From NCBI GenBank assembly GCA_029055875.1, contig JAIDCJ010000023.1:10355-64253 (forward strand): a DNA stretch of 53,899 bases. Reading direction: 5' to 3'. The DNA comes from Clostridia bacterium. Lineage in GTDB: Bacteria; Bacillota; Clostridia; Christensenellales; Borkfalkiaceae. A program made the position numbers and the translations under genes. Positions 8,326-16,578 of the stretch are shown here, one piece after another. Positions within the stretch are counted from its first letter, which is position 1. Each line of letters opens with the position of its first letter. A model generated the notes under the pieces. The model searched no databases and was not told the origin of the DNA. It saw nothing but the letters and a program-made list of their open reading frames with translations.

Positions 8326-9381
8326 TCATGCGCCGAAGAAAAGCAGGAAGGGGTTGCCGTAGAAGAACAGTCCGCCGAGCGGCGAGGACGAAAGGAACGC
8401 CATAAACCCTGCAATTCCCTGCGTAATGCCCTCCGGAAGTCCCTGCTGTGCGGCGGCAAGCTCCAAGAGCTTGACAACGCCAAGGTTCAGCCCGCACGTG
8501 AACGCAATAAAGAACGCGGTGAACACGACGGAAAGAATGACGCCGTCGACCGCAGAAAGCGTAGGCGAAATGCTGCGGTACTTGCGAATGAGCTTGTTGA
8601 AGAAGAACCCGCCCGTCATAATGAGCGCAAACAGCACGAGGAAGATAATTGCCACAACGATGAGATAGGAAACCATAGTTGCGATAACGATATTCATCGT
8701 TCCCTTTGCCATGCTGCCCGCCATTGCGGCCGTCCAGCTCTTGAGGAAGGGAACGGCAAGCGCGAGATACACGGCAAGCACGAGCGCGCCGAGCGTGAGC
8801 GAAATCATAAGCACCGTTTGAAGCGAGCGCACGAGCCCGATACGGTAGCCCCCGCGCATGAAGAGAATGCACAGGAAAATGAGTACGAGGTCTTGAATAT
8901 ACTTTGCGCCGAACTGCGTCCAGACGGGGTTTGCATAGACGGGCTGTAACGCCTCCACGGGCACGGCGTAATACATGACGCCGAGCGCGAACCCGCCGAG
9001 AATGACGATAAGCAGCGCAATGTTGAGAAGCGACGTCACCGCGCCTAAAATGCGGTTCATCACGCGGAAGAACTTATTCGAGCGCGTGGGTTTCTTTAAG
9101 ATATGACGGCGGATAAAATGCCCCGATACGAGCACGAGCGCCGTTACGCCCACGAGGTACCCCGCGCCGACCGCGAAGGCCTGCCAAGCCTCGGGCAGAG
9201 GAGGAATGAATTTCAGAAGAAGGGTAAGCGCGAAGATAACGAGAATCTGCCAGCTTGTCCAGCTCATGCGGACGAAGTTACGGAAGATACCGTAAACCAC
9301 GGACGCTACCGCACACGCGCCGATCACGCCGATGCCGATCCACACGGGCGTAGAGATACTCGAAAGTAAATTGATAATCAT
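8326..9381 (-). CDS. Polytopic membrane protein, CvpA-like
   Basis: A 351-residue integral membrane protein with about eight to nine hydrophobic segments. The pattern of two similar halves (VWIGIGVIGACAVASVVYGIFRNF with a following Arg, and a later FMRGGYRIGLVRSLQTVL segment) recalls the CvpA family duplicated in tandem; CvpA proteins often begin with a hydrophobic helix followed by GxxRG. No catalytic motifs are visible. It heads the likely operon 9381-7542 with the two small membrane-anchored proteins. Membrane location is firm; family assignment is tentative. Confidence 0.7.
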   Translation of the reverse strand: MIINLLSSISTPVWIGIGVIGACAVASVVYGIFRNFVRMSWTSWQILVIFALTLLLKFIPPLPEAWQAFAVGAGYLVGVTALVLVSGHFIRRHILKKPTRSNKFFRVMNRILGAVTSLLNIALLIVILGGFALGVMYYAVPVEALQPVYANPVWTQFGAKYIQDLVLIFLCILFMRGGYRIGLVRSLQTVLMISLTLGALVLAVYLALAVPFLKSWTAAMAGSMAKGTMNIVIATMVSYLIVVAIIFLVLFALIMTGGFFFNKLIRKYRSISPTLSAVDGVILSVVFTAFFIAFTCGLNLGVVKLLELAAAQQGLPEGITQGIAGFMAFLSSSPLGGLFFYGNPFLLFFGA

Positions 9382-9424
9382 ACGTTTTCCCTCCTTTTCA
9401 GATTTTCAAAAATATCCCTGCTCT

Positions 9425-11050
9425 TTATTTATTAAAGTTATCCTTCAAAGATACGATCTCGGATAAGCAAAGTTTGTCGTTTTTTGTACAAGTTTTGTAG
9501 TATCCCGTACGCATGAGCTGGAATGCGGTGTTCTCCGTCGCCTCTTTGAGGTACGGCTCCGCTTTCGCCTGGAAGATATGCTCGCTATCGAGATTGATGC
9601 GTTCGGAGAAATCCTGCCCCGCATAGTCCGCGTCGCGAAGCAAATGGTCGTACTGCACGAGCTCCGCGTCCACGCAGGTTTCCGCATTCACCCAATGCAA
9701 AACGCCCTTCGCCTTAATGCCGCTCGTGTCGTTTCCGCTGCGCGATTCGGGAATATAGGTGCACTTGATTTCGGTCACCTTTCCGTCTTTATCGGTCACC
9801 GCCTCGTCGCAACGGACGATATACGCGTTTTTCAGCCGTGCGTATCCGCCGATTTTCAAACGGTGGTATTTGGGCGGCGGATCTAACGAGAAGTCGCCTT
9901 GCTCGATATAGAGCGTTTTGCCGAACTTCACTTTGCGCGTGCCCGCGCCCTCTTCTAACTGATTGATTTCAAAGTCGATTTCTTCGCTCCCCTCGTAGTT
10001 GGTGATGGTGAGCTTCAACGGCTCGGCAACCGCCATGGCGCGGGGTGCGTGTGCGTTGAGGTACTCGCGCACGACTGCCTCGAAGTAGGAAATTTCGCAT
10101 TCGGAATTTGCTTTTACAACGCCGATACGCGAGCAGAAGTCGCGCACCGCCGCCGCGGGAATGCCGCGGTTGCGTAAGCCCGCAAGCGTGGGCATACGCG
10201 GATCGTCCCAGCCGTGAACGGAGTTTTCTTCCACGAGCTTTTTGAGATACCGCTTACTCATAACCAAATTGGTTAAATTCAGCCGCGCAAACTCGATTTG
10301 GCGGGGCTTCGGCGCAAAGCCGAGCGAATACCCTACCCAGTCGTAAAGCGGGCGGTGGTCCTCAAATTCGAGCGTACAGAGCGAATGCGTTACGCCCTGC
10401 AAATAGTCGCAGATGGGGTGCGCGTAGTCGTACATGGGGTACACGCACCACTTATCGCCCGTGCGGTGATGGGTGGCGCGCAGAATGCGGTAGATAACCG
10501 GATCGCGCAGATTGATATTGGGCGACGCCATGTCTATTTTCGCACGCAGACACTTTTCGCCGTCCGCATACTTGCCTGCACGCATTTCGCGGAAGAGCTT
10601 CAAATTCTCTTCGGGAGTACGGTTTCTATAAGGGCTTTCCTTGCCGGGTTCGGTGAGCGTACCGCGCGTTTCTTTGATTTCTTCCGCCGATAAATCGCAG
10701 ACGAACGCCTTGCCCTCCTGAATGAGTTTTTCAGCGTACTCATAGATTATATCGAAAAAGTCGGAAGCGTATACCTCTTTTTCCCATTTATATCCGAGCC
10801 AAGAAATATCGCGGCGGATTGCGTCTACAAATTCCGTCTTTTCCTTGGACGGATTCGTATCGTCGAAGAACAGGTTGCAGGTGCCGCCGTATTTATTCGC
10901 CGTGCCGAAATTGACGAACATACTCTTTGCGTGTCCGATATGCAAATAGCCGTTCGGCTCGGGCGGGAAACGCGTTTTTACCGCGGAAATTCTTTGCTCC
11001 GCTAAATCGCTCTCCACAATTTGTTCAATGAAATTTGCAGGCTCTGCCAT
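9425..11050 (-). CDS. glnS: Glutaminyl-tRNA synthetase
   Basis: A class I synthetase of 541 residues that charges tRNA-Gln with glutamine. The HIGH motif is in PEPNGYLHIGHAKS, and the second signature is VMSKRYL. The sequence TRFPPEPNG and the NxRDPVIYR region are typical of GlnRS rather than GluRS, as is the two-barrel anticodon-binding C-terminus. The start at 11050 follows a good GGAGG site; a longer in-frame start at 11131 has none. An extended -10 TGCTATAAT (-10 at 11081-11086) lies 31 bp upstream. Many Clostridia instead form Gln-tRNA through GatCAB, so a dedicated GlnRS is a useful lineage marker. Confidence 0.96.
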   Translation of the reverse strand: MAEPANFIEQIVESDLAEQRISAVKTRFPPEPNGYLHIGHAKSMFVNFGTANKYGGTCNLFFDDTNPSKEKTEFVDAIRRDISWLGYKWEKEVYASDFFDIIYEYAEKLIQEGKAFVCDLSAEEIKETRGTLTEPGKESPYRNRTPEENLKLFREMRAGKYADGEKCLRAKIDMASPNINLRDPVIYRILRATHHRTGDKWCVYPMYDYAHPICDYLQGVTHSLCTLEFEDHRPLYDWVGYSLGFAPKPRQIEFARLNLTNLVMSKRYLKKLVEENSVHGWDDPRMPTLAGLRNRGIPAAAVRDFCSRIGVVKANSECEISYFEAVVREYLNAHAPRAMAVAEPLKLTITNYEGSEEIDFEINQLEEGAGTRKVKFGKTLYIEQGDFSLDPPPKYHRLKIGGYARLKNAYIVRCDEAVTDKDGKVTEIKCTYIPESRSGNDTSGIKAKGVLHWVNAETCVDAELVQYDHLLRDADYAGQDFSERINLDSEHIFQAKAEPYLKEATENTAFQLMRTGYYKTCTKNDKLCLSEIVSLKDNFNK

Positions 11051-11137
11051 GAGATTTTCCTCCGTAGTTGCTTTGGCAGTATTATAGCACTTTTCTACAA
11101 AAATTGATACTGTTTCTTTGCGATTTCGCAAAATTTG

Positions 11138-11410
11138 TTAGTCGGCTGTGAATAGCTCCATAGAAATAAAAAAGCCGTTGCGAAACCCCGCTTTGTAATA
11201 ATCGCGTACCTCTATGCAGGTTTGCTCGTCAATTTCCTGTTGCAGTCTTTTTAGAACTTCCTTTTTTTCGGGCGATTCTTCCAACAGCTTTTCCAACTTT
11301 TTTTCCCACTCCATAACGATATCCGACTGCGCCGAAAGCTCCTCCGAACGCGGAATAAAATCTGATTTCCCCCATGTTCCGTATAAAATTCCTTCGATTG
11401 CCGATTTCAT
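11138..11410 (-). CDS. Small protein of XRE module 2 (DUF6809-like)
   Basis: A 90-residue charged, helical protein and a divergent paralogue of the protein at 573. Both share SAIE, IL(F/Y)G, DF and a C-terminal GFRxG...M pattern. The ribosome binding site AAAGGAG lies just before the start at 11410. It is divergent from the XRE gene at 11501, the mirror image of module 1. Its promoter is TTGACT-N17-TATGAT, almost the same as that of the 573 gene. From memory it resembles DUF6809; no activity is known. Confidence 0.78.
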   Translation of the reverse strand: MKSAIEGILYGTWGKSDFIPRSEELSAQSDIVMEWEKKLEKLLEESPEKKEVLKRLQQEIDEQTCIEVRDYYKAGFRNGFFISMELFTAD

Positions 11411-11423
11411 AAACTTCTCCTTT

Positions 11424-11488
11424 CAACATTTGTAGAAATATCATACTTCAACAAACGTTGAAAGTCAAGCGAATTTCAACAATTGTGG
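11424..11488. promoter_or_regulatory. Divergent promoter-operator region of XRE module 2
   Basis: On the minus strand TTGACT-N17-TATGAT drives the small protein gene. Three dyads occur: CAACATTTGTAG (11424-11435) after the -10, CAACAAACGTTG (11449-11460) in the spacer, and CAACAATTGTGG (11477-11488) in front of the XRE gene. Number, order and position relative to the promoter match module 1 (489-557), which argues for conserved repressor sites. Confidence 0.7.
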
Positions 11489-11500
11489 TAAAATAAAGAT

Positions 11501-11704
11501 ATGGAAAAATTTATTGAACGGTTAAAAGAATTGCGTCTTGAAAAAGGACTTACGTTAGTACAACTTGCAAAAGAAACGGGCATCAGTCACGGCGCAATCG
11601 GTTTTTGGGAAAGCGGAAAAAGAGTTCCCAACGCGCTTGCAATTATTACGCTTGCAAAATATTTCAACGTTACTTCCGACTATCTTCTTGGTTTATCGGA
11701 CTGA
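11501..11704 (+). CDS. Small XRE-family helix-turn-helix regulator (copy 3)
   Basis: A 67-residue Cro/CI-type DNA-binding protein, closely related to those at 24 and 276: ERLKELRLEKGLTLVQLA, then ISHGAIGFWESG, ending YFNVTSDYLLGLSD. It is divergent from the small protein gene at 11138, with three dyads in the 90 bp between them. The glyS promoter starts 5 bp after its stop codon, so read-through could link it with glyS. Probably autorepressing; the signal that relieves it is unknown. Confidence 0.9.
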   Translation: MEKFIERLKELRLEKGLTLVQLAKETGISHGAIGFWESGKRVPNALAIITLAKYFNVTSDYLLGLSD

Positions 11705-11708
11705 TTAC

Positions 11709-11737
11709 TTGACAATTTTTGCGTGAAAGAATAATAT
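11709..11737 (+). promoter_or_regulatory. glyS promoter
   Basis: TTGACA (11709-11714), a 17-bp spacer and TAATAT (11732-11737). The leader is only about 13 nt before the ATG, too short for a T-box riboswitch, so glyS is not controlled by one here. Confidence 0.8.
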
Positions 11738-11756
11738 ATTCCAAAAGGAGCTGACT

Positions 11757-13133
11757 ATGGCAAACAAAGCGGTAACAATGGAAAAACTCGTTGCGCTGTG
11801 TAAAGCGCGCGGCATTATTTTCCCCGGCAGCGAAATTTACGGCGGCATGGGCAACACCTGGGACTACGGCCCCGTAGGCGTTGAAATTAAAAACAACATT
11901 AAACGCGCTTGGTGGAAGCGGTTCGTGCAGGAGAGCGATAACTCCTTCGGCGTGGACGCGGCGATCCTCATGAACGCGCGCGTATGGGAAGCGAGCGGAC
12001 ACACCACTTCGTTTTCCGATCCCAAAATGGACTGCAAGCAGTGCAAAACCCGCCACCGCGCGGATAACCTCATAGAGGCGCATTCCAAAGGGAAAGTAAA
12101 CCCCGATACCATGTCCAACGAAGATATGGAGAAATACGTTCAGGAGCACCAAGTACATTGCCCCAACTGCGGCGGGTTTAACTGGACGAATATTCGCACC
12201 TTCAACCTCATGTTCGAGACCTCGCGCGGCGTGACCGACGAGAGCCAAAACAAAATATACCTTCGCCCCGAAACGGCGCAGGGCGAGTTCGTAAACTTTT
12301 TGAACGTTCAGCGCACCACCCGCGCAAAGGTGCCCTTCGGCATTGCGCAAATCGGCAAGGCGTTCCGCAACGAAATCACGCCCGGCAACTTCATTTTCCG
12401 CACGATCGAGTTCGAGCAGATGGAACACCAATGGTTCTGCAAAGAGGGCACGGACGAGGAATTCTATCAACAGTTCAAAACGAAAGCATATCAATTCCTG
12501 CTTGATTTGGGCTTCGATAAAGAGCACCTGCGTTTCCACGATCACGACAAGCTCGCGCACTACGCAAAAGAGGCGTGCGACATTCAATACCTCTACCCCA
12601 TGGGTTGGCAGGAGCTCAACGGCATTCACAACCGCACGGACTACGACCTCACCCGCCATCAGGAGTTCTCGGGCAAGACCATGACCTACGTAGACCCCGT
12701 AAACGGCGAGAAATATATCCCCTACGTAATCGAATACTCTATCGGCGCAGACAGACTTATGCTCGCCGTGCTTAGCGAGGCGTACGACGAGGAGACGCTC
12801 GAAAACGGCGAAGTGCGGAGCGTCCTGCATTTCCACCCCGCGATTGCGGCTTACAAGGCGGCGGTGTTGCCTCTGCAAAAGAATCTCGCGCCGCAGGCGA
12901 AGGAGCTTTTAGAGAAGCTGAAAAAGTACTTCTCCGTCACCTACGACGAAGCGGGCTCTATCGGCAAGCGTTACCGCAGACAGGACGAAATCGGCACGCC
13001 GTACTGCATTACCATTGACTTCGATACGCTCGAGAACGGCACCGTGACCGTACGCGATCGCGACAGCATGGAGCAAGTCCGCCTCGACGAAAAGGGCGTG
13101 ATTGCGTTCCTTACCGAAAAATGCGCATTCTGA
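11757..13133 (+). CDS. glyS: Glycyl-tRNA synthetase, homodimeric type
   Basis: A class II synthetase (458 residues) that charges tRNA-Gly; this is the single-chain alpha2 form (GlyQS), not the two-subunit form. Seen are the GSEIYGGMGNTWDYGPVG start, motif 2 with FRNEITPGNF, a cysteine-containing insertion (CKQCKTRHRAD ... CPNCGGFNW) and the C-terminal anticodon-binding domain. AAAGGAG precedes the ATG. It is one of few plus-strand genes left of oriC, so it is read head-on to the replication fork, unusual for an essential gene. Confidence 0.97.
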   Translation: MANKAVTMEKLVALCKARGIIFPGSEIYGGMGNTWDYGPVGVEIKNNIKRAWWKRFVQESDNSFGVDAAILMNARVWEASGHTTSFSDPKMDCKQCKTRHRADNLIEAHSKGKVNPDTMSNEDMEKYVQEHQVHCPNCGGFNWTNIRTFNLMFETSRGVTDESQNKIYLRPETAQGEFVNFLNVQRTTRAKVPFGIAQIGKAFRNEITPGNFIFRTIEFEQMEHQWFCKEGTDEEFYQQFKTKAYQFLLDLGFDKEHLRFHDHDKLAHYAKEACDIQYLYPMGWQELNGIHNRTDYDLTRHQEFSGKTMTYVDPVNGEKYIPYVIEYSIGADRLMLAVLSEAYDEETLENGEVRSVLHFHPAIAAYKAAVLPLQKNLAPQAKELLEKLKKYFSVTYDEAGSIGKRYRRQDEIGTPYCITIDFDTLENGTVTVRDRDSMEQVRLDEKGVIAFLTEKCAF

Positions 13134-13154
13134 AAACCAAATAAAAATCGCATA

Positions 13155-13186
13155 AAAAAACAGGTTTGATTACAAACCTGTTTTTT
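13155..13186. terminator. Bidirectional terminator between glyS and the repeat lipoprotein gene
   Basis: Stem CAGGTTTG / CAAACCTG with loop ATTA, flanked by six A on one side and six T on the other. It can stop glyS from the left and the convergent lipoprotein gene from the right. Confidence 0.9.
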
Positions 13187-13193
13187 CATTCAT

Positions 13194-14930
13194 TTATTCG
13201 GCGTTAGCTTCTTCGGGAAGATATACCGTGCAAGTCAGATAACAATTCAATTTCCACGTGGCGGTTTCTTCGTATCCGCCATAGCCCGCCTTTATAATGT
13301 ATTCTCCCTCATATTCGAGTTGACCGCTTTGCGTACTGAGCGTAATTTTATCAAAATAGCCGCTACTGCCTTCCTGACCGTTTTCCAAAGTAAATTTAAT
13401 TTGGATTGAACCGTTGTAGATACTCAAGCCGGGCCTTAAATATTCTTCTTTGATCGAAGCGGTGACTGTAACCTTACGTACGTTATAAATAAGTTTGTTT
13501 TCGGTGATTGTGGTATATTCCTCGGTTACGTTGATATTGACGTATTCCTTTAAGTCCTCTAACGAAGGATTGTACAACGACATTGTGCGCGCCCAAAACG
13601 CATACAGGGTAAGATCGCCGTCAAGAGGCCCTTCTTCGTATTTGTTCTCGCATGCGGAATCGGTATACCAACCCATGAACGTTACGCCGCTTTTCGTAGT
13701 GCTTACTCTATACATCTGCGGCGTTTCGCCGTCGACAACGCGCATATCTTCGATTGCAGATCCGCCGTTGGTTACAAAGGTAACGGTATGGATTTTTGCC
13801 CACTTGGCGTATAGATTCACGTCCGTTTCCGCCGCCCTTGTGCCCGCTTCAAATTTATTTTCAAAATCCGAATCGGTATACCAACCTAAAAACTTATAGT
13901 CCTCACGTTCGGGGGTGTAGGTGTTTATGAGATCGCCGCCCAGCAGTTCAAGCGCGTCTTTTTCCGTTCCGCCGTTCGCATGGAATGTAACCGTGACTTC
14001 CTTTGCAAACTTGGCGTAAAGCGTCCGCGCTCTCGTGACCGCTTTGTCTTCGTACTCGGTATTGTACTCCGCGTCGGTGTACCAGCCCATAAAACGATAA
14101 CCTGCCTTTTCGGGCGTAGGCAAATCGCTTTTACGAAGCATTTCACTTCCGGTTGCGTTGTACACTTCCGTTTCACCGCCGCCCAAATCCAAGGTTATTT
14201 CAACGGGCACCTTGTGCATGAGCTTCAGTTGGAAGGACTCCGTCAGCAGTTCATATTCGAGCGTTCTCCCTGCGATATCAAACGCCACACCAACGGCGGA
14301 CGCGTTGATTTTTCTTAAATAACTGCAAGAGTAGTCGGCTTCGGACGTCAGCGTTACGGTGGTCGTTTCGCTACTCCAAACCACTTCGTTGTTATTGGTC
14401 AGAACGGGAGTTACTTCCACCTCGAAGCCCTCCGCGCTGTTTGCAGGGTCGTACGTCATTTTAGGCGAAATGGAATAATAAATACCCGCATTGCCCCCGC
14501 TGCCGGCATTGAGACCGCCGTTCCAACGGGACGAAACCGAGAAATATTCGGTAAAGTTATCCTTAGTGACCGTGATTTCGTCGATCCACTTTGCGTAGAG
14601 GTCGATCTCGTCCTGCTGCGCGCGCAACTGAGTAAAGCGCGCCTCGGAATATACTTCGGTCAACGCCTCGTCGAAATACCAATTTTCGAGCACCCACGTA
14701 TCCTTTTTCGCTTTCGACAGTATAAATATCTCATTATCGTACAGAGTGGATCTGTGATCTTCCGTATCGTCGGAATCGCTTCCGTAATATCCGCCGTTCA
14801 AATGATATACGACGTACTTTTTGTTATCGTCACCGTTGTTACCGTCGCCGAAATCGCAAGCGGCAAACCCGAGCACACAGCTTACCGTGCAGGCAACCAT
14901 TGTTGTCGCAAGCAAAAGCTTTCTTTTCAT
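13194..14930 (-). CDS. Lipoprotein with InlB B-type repeats
   Basis: A surface lipoprotein of 578 residues. The signal peptide MKRKLLLATTMVACTV ends in the lipobox GFAAC. Four segments of 65-75 residues follow the Listeria-Bacteroides (InlB B, Flg_new) pattern: strand, xNGG, then GWYTDxxxxxxY and a closing LYAKW. The first repeat has NWYFDEALTEVY instead. They are separated by longer beta-rich parts near the N-terminal third and the C-terminus. Such repeats occur in cell-surface proteins of Firmicutes and are thought to mediate attachment. The start at 14930 has AAGGTG upstream; an earlier in-frame GTG is less well placed. Ligand unknown. Confidence 0.85.
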   Translation of the reverse strand: MKRKLLLATTMVACTVSCVLGFAACDFGDGNNGDDNKKYVVYHLNGGYYGSDSDDTEDHRSTLYDNEIFILSKAKKDTWVLENWYFDEALTEVYSEARFTQLRAQQDEIDLYAKWIDEITVTKDNFTEYFSVSSRWNGGLNAGSGGNAGIYYSISPKMTYDPANSAEGFEVEVTPVLTNNNEVVWSSETTTVTLTSEADYSCSYLRKINASAVGVAFDIAGRTLEYELLTESFQLKLMHKVPVEITLDLGGGETEVYNATGSEMLRKSDLPTPEKAGYRFMGWYTDAEYNTEYEDKAVTRARTLYAKFAKEVTVTFHANGGTEKDALELLGGDLINTYTPEREDYKFLGWYTDSDFENKFEAGTRAAETDVNLYAKWAKIHTVTFVTNGGSAIEDMRVVDGETPQMYRVSTTKSGVTFMGWYTDSACENKYEEGPLDGDLTLYAFWARTMSLYNPSLEDLKEYVNINVTEEYTTITENKLIYNVRKVTVTASIKEEYLRPGLSIYNGSIQIKFTLENGQEGSSGYFDKITLSTQSGQLEYEGEYIIKAGYGGYEETATWKLNCYLTCTVYLPEEANAE

Positions 14931-15012
14931 AAAAAACACCTTCTTTTTAGTTTGTTCTATTATATCATTCCCCTTCCTTGACTGTCAACCGCATAACAAT
15001 ATTGCAAATAAA

Positions 15013-15046
15013 AAAGCCGCCGCTTGTGGTTTCAAGCGGCGGCTTT
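15013..15046 (-). terminator. Terminator of degV
   Basis: A 14-bp perfect stem (AAAGCCGCCGCTTG and its complement) with a 6-nt loop. On the minus strand a T-rich run follows, fitting termination of the degV transcript. Confidence 0.9.
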
Positions 15047-15058
15047 CTTTTTATTGAG

Positions 15059-15865
15059 TTATTTTACGACGTACACCATGCCCGCGGCGTTCGCGCCGAT
15101 ATACGCGCCCACGCTGCAACAGACGCGGAGAATTCTTCCGCTCTCCTGCCCGAGCTCTTCCATGAGCTTATGCGTGGGATCGGCGTTGTCCGTTTCCAAA
15201 AAATAGACGGGGTAGCTTTCGTCAACTTCCGCTTCGCGGAACTTCTTTGCAATTTTCTTTCTTGCCTGCATTTGCCCGCGCGCGGTTCCCGTAAGGGTTG
15301 CGCTGCCGTCCGCTTTGATTTCGATAAACGATTTCAGCCCGAACGTGCGTCTGACACTTGCAAGGCTCTTTTTCGCGCGCTTGCCCTTGGCGTAGCAGTC
15401 GAGCGTATCGAGATAGGCGGAAAGGCGTATCTTGGGACGAAGCGCGTCGAGAATGGCAATCACCTCGTCTACCGTTTTATCGCGGTGCTTGCAGGCAGTT
15501 TCCACCATAATGCGGAGCATTGCCGTTGCACAGCGGGAATCGTAAACGTGCACGCGGGAGAACCCGCCCTCTTCCACGGCTTTCTTTGCCGCGTTCACCG
15601 TGCCAGACAGCGCAGAGGAAATGAGAATGACGAGCGTTTCCTCGCCGCCCGTTTCTATGAACGCACGCGTGAACTGCTCGGTTGCGGGAGCTGCGGTATG
15701 CGGGTACTCGTTTGCAAGCCGTTCGTAAAACTCTTCGCGCGATATTTGCGTGTCTTCCGCGTACACGGTATCGCCGAACACGATAGAGAGCGGTACGATA
15801 TGAATGCCGAGCACCGCCGCCTCACGGACGGTGAACTCCGCGGAAGAATCGGTAATAATTCTCAA
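15059..15865 (-). CDS. DegV-family fatty-acid-binding protein
   Basis: A 268-residue protein of the DegV family, which binds a long-chain fatty acid and, in some Firmicutes, serves as FakB for the fatty acid kinase FakA. Visible: MRIITDSSAEF at the N-terminus (the conserved TDSS), PLSIVFGD, a central ISSALSGT motif that contacts the carboxylate, and YDSRCAT (in place of vDS). The start codon is TTG at 15865 with GGAGGA at the right distance. It has its own terminator and no visible FakA partner nearby. Which fatty acid it binds cannot be read from sequence. Confidence 0.92.
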   Translation of the reverse strand: MRIITDSSAEFTVREAAVLGIHIVPLSIVFGDTVYAEDTQISREEFYERLANEYPHTAAPATEQFTRAFIETGGEETLVILISSALSGTVNAAKKAVEEGGFSRVHVYDSRCATAMLRIMVETACKHRDKTVDEVIAILDALRPKIRLSAYLDTLDCYAKGKRAKKSLASVRRTFGLKSFIEIKADGSATLTGTARGQMQARKKIAKKFREAEVDESYPVYFLETDNADPTHKLMEELGQESGRILRVCCSVGAYIGANAAGMVYVVK

Positions 15866-15916
15866 CTTCTCTTTCCTCCTTTAAGTATTTCCCGCTATTT
15901 TGCACAAGCTACGGTC

Positions 15917-16126
15917 ATGAAAATAACGACTTGGATCTGCTGTACGCTTCTTATCTTTTTCGGAATCTCGGCGAGCATCTTTGCACTCACCGGCTTTAAC
16001 CTCTTGCTTTTTCTCACAGCGGGGAACGTGCCGCTCTACCGCGGGTTCCTCTCCCTTGCGGGCGTGTGCGCGCTGTGGCTACTCTTTTGGCTGTTCGCCT
16101 TCCGTCCTACGAAGTTTTTATCGTGA
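15917..16126 (+). CDS. Small membrane protein, DUF378-like
   Basis: A 69-residue protein with two predicted membrane helices: residues 4-30 (TWICCTLLIFFGISASIFAL) and 44-62 (FLSLAGVCALWLLFWLFAF). The layout helix, FNLL, short loop with LYR, second helix with GVCALW matches the DUF378 family of two-helix bacterial membrane proteins. No clear ribosome binding site precedes the ATG. It sits alone between two minus-strand genes. Function unknown. Confidence 0.65.
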   Translation: MKITTWICCTLLIFFGISASIFALTGFNLLLFLTAGNVPLYRGFLSLAGVCALWLLFWLFAFRPTKFLS

Positions 16127-16128
16127 AC

Positions 16129-16332
16129 TTACCAATCTTGTTTTTTTAAGGATTTGTCCTTTATATCGTCGTAGAACTCGAAGTAGCGTTCCTTCCACTC
16201 TGCGGGGGAAAGCGGACGCTCCTCTTTCTCGGCGTAGGCAAGGTATTCCTGCAATTCTTCGGGCGTAAAATCACATTCGCTGATTTCCCCGTCGTACTTG
16301 GAAAACAGCTTCATTAAATCGGATTGTGACAT
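16129..16332 (-). CDS. Small acidic protein of unknown function
   Basis: A 67-residue hydrophilic protein with many Glu, Lys and Asp and two predicted helices (TPEELQEYLAYAEKEE and SPAEWKERYFEFYDDIKD). GAGGA lies upstream of the ATG. It is downstream of the DUF4250 gene and separated from it by a DnaA-box-bearing inverted repeat. No family recognised; no cysteine or catalytic motifs. Confidence 0.65.
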   Translation of the reverse strand: MSQSDLMKLFSKYDGEISECDFTPEELQEYLAYAEKEERPLSPAEWKERYFEFYDDIKDKSLKKQDW

Positions 16333-16344
16333 TTCTCTTTCCTC

Positions 16345-16388
16345 AAAAAGTTATCAACACCCCGTTGTGGAAATGTGGATAACTTTTT
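16345..16388. promoter_or_regulatory. DnaA-box cluster in a long inverted repeat
   Basis: The region holds TTATCAACA (16351-16359, one mismatch to consensus), ATTTCCACA on the minus strand (16366-16374) and a perfect TTATCCACA on the minus strand (16374-16382). The outer boxes are part of a 15-bp inverted repeat with one mismatch (16345-16359 and 16374-16388) that includes AAAAAGTTATC. The minus-strand RNA would form a hairpin ending in T5, so it may also terminate the DUF4250 transcript. Confidence 0.7.
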
Positions 16389-16389
16389 C

Positions 16390-16572
16390 TTATATGCACA
16401 CGAACGCGTTTTTCTCTTCGTCGTATTCGTATCCGAACGCTTGCATCTGCGCTTTGATTTCTTCTTCGTCCGCGTCCAAATCTTCGCATAACGCTAAGAG
16501 TGACGGGTAGAAATCGCGCAGCTTCATATTCAGAAAGCTAAGGAGCAACGCACTGTCTTGGGGTAAAGTCAT
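16390..16572 (-). CDS. DUF4250 domain protein, probably from a leaderless mRNA
   Basis: A 60-residue protein matching the DUF4250 family of small Firmicute proteins: LPQDSALLLSFLNMKLRDFY, then LDADEEEIKAQMQAFGYEYD. Function unknown. The start at 16572 has no Shine-Dalgarno sequence. Instead the -10 TATAAT (16579-16584) ends 6 nt before the ATG, so transcription should begin at or beside the A of the start codon. A longer reading to 16596 would cross this promoter. The nearest other ATG (MKLRDFY) would delete part of the conserved domain and also lacks a binding site. Confidence 0.8.
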   Translation of the reverse strand: MTLPQDSALLLSFLNMKLRDFYPSLLALCEDLDADEEEIKAQMQAFGYEYDEEKNAFVCI

Positions 16573-16578
16573 GCTATT

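Noticed and set aside
11738-11756. T-box riboswitch before glyS
   Set aside because: The leader is about 13 nt and cannot hold a T-box.
11670-12878. 402-aa minus-strand frame opposite glyS
   Set aside because: Shadow of the glyS coding sequence; no family motifs or ribosome binding site.
14978-15916. Plus-strand frame before the DUF378-like gene
   Set aside because: It is the antisense of degV and runs through a terminator; only the last 69 codons look like a real protein.
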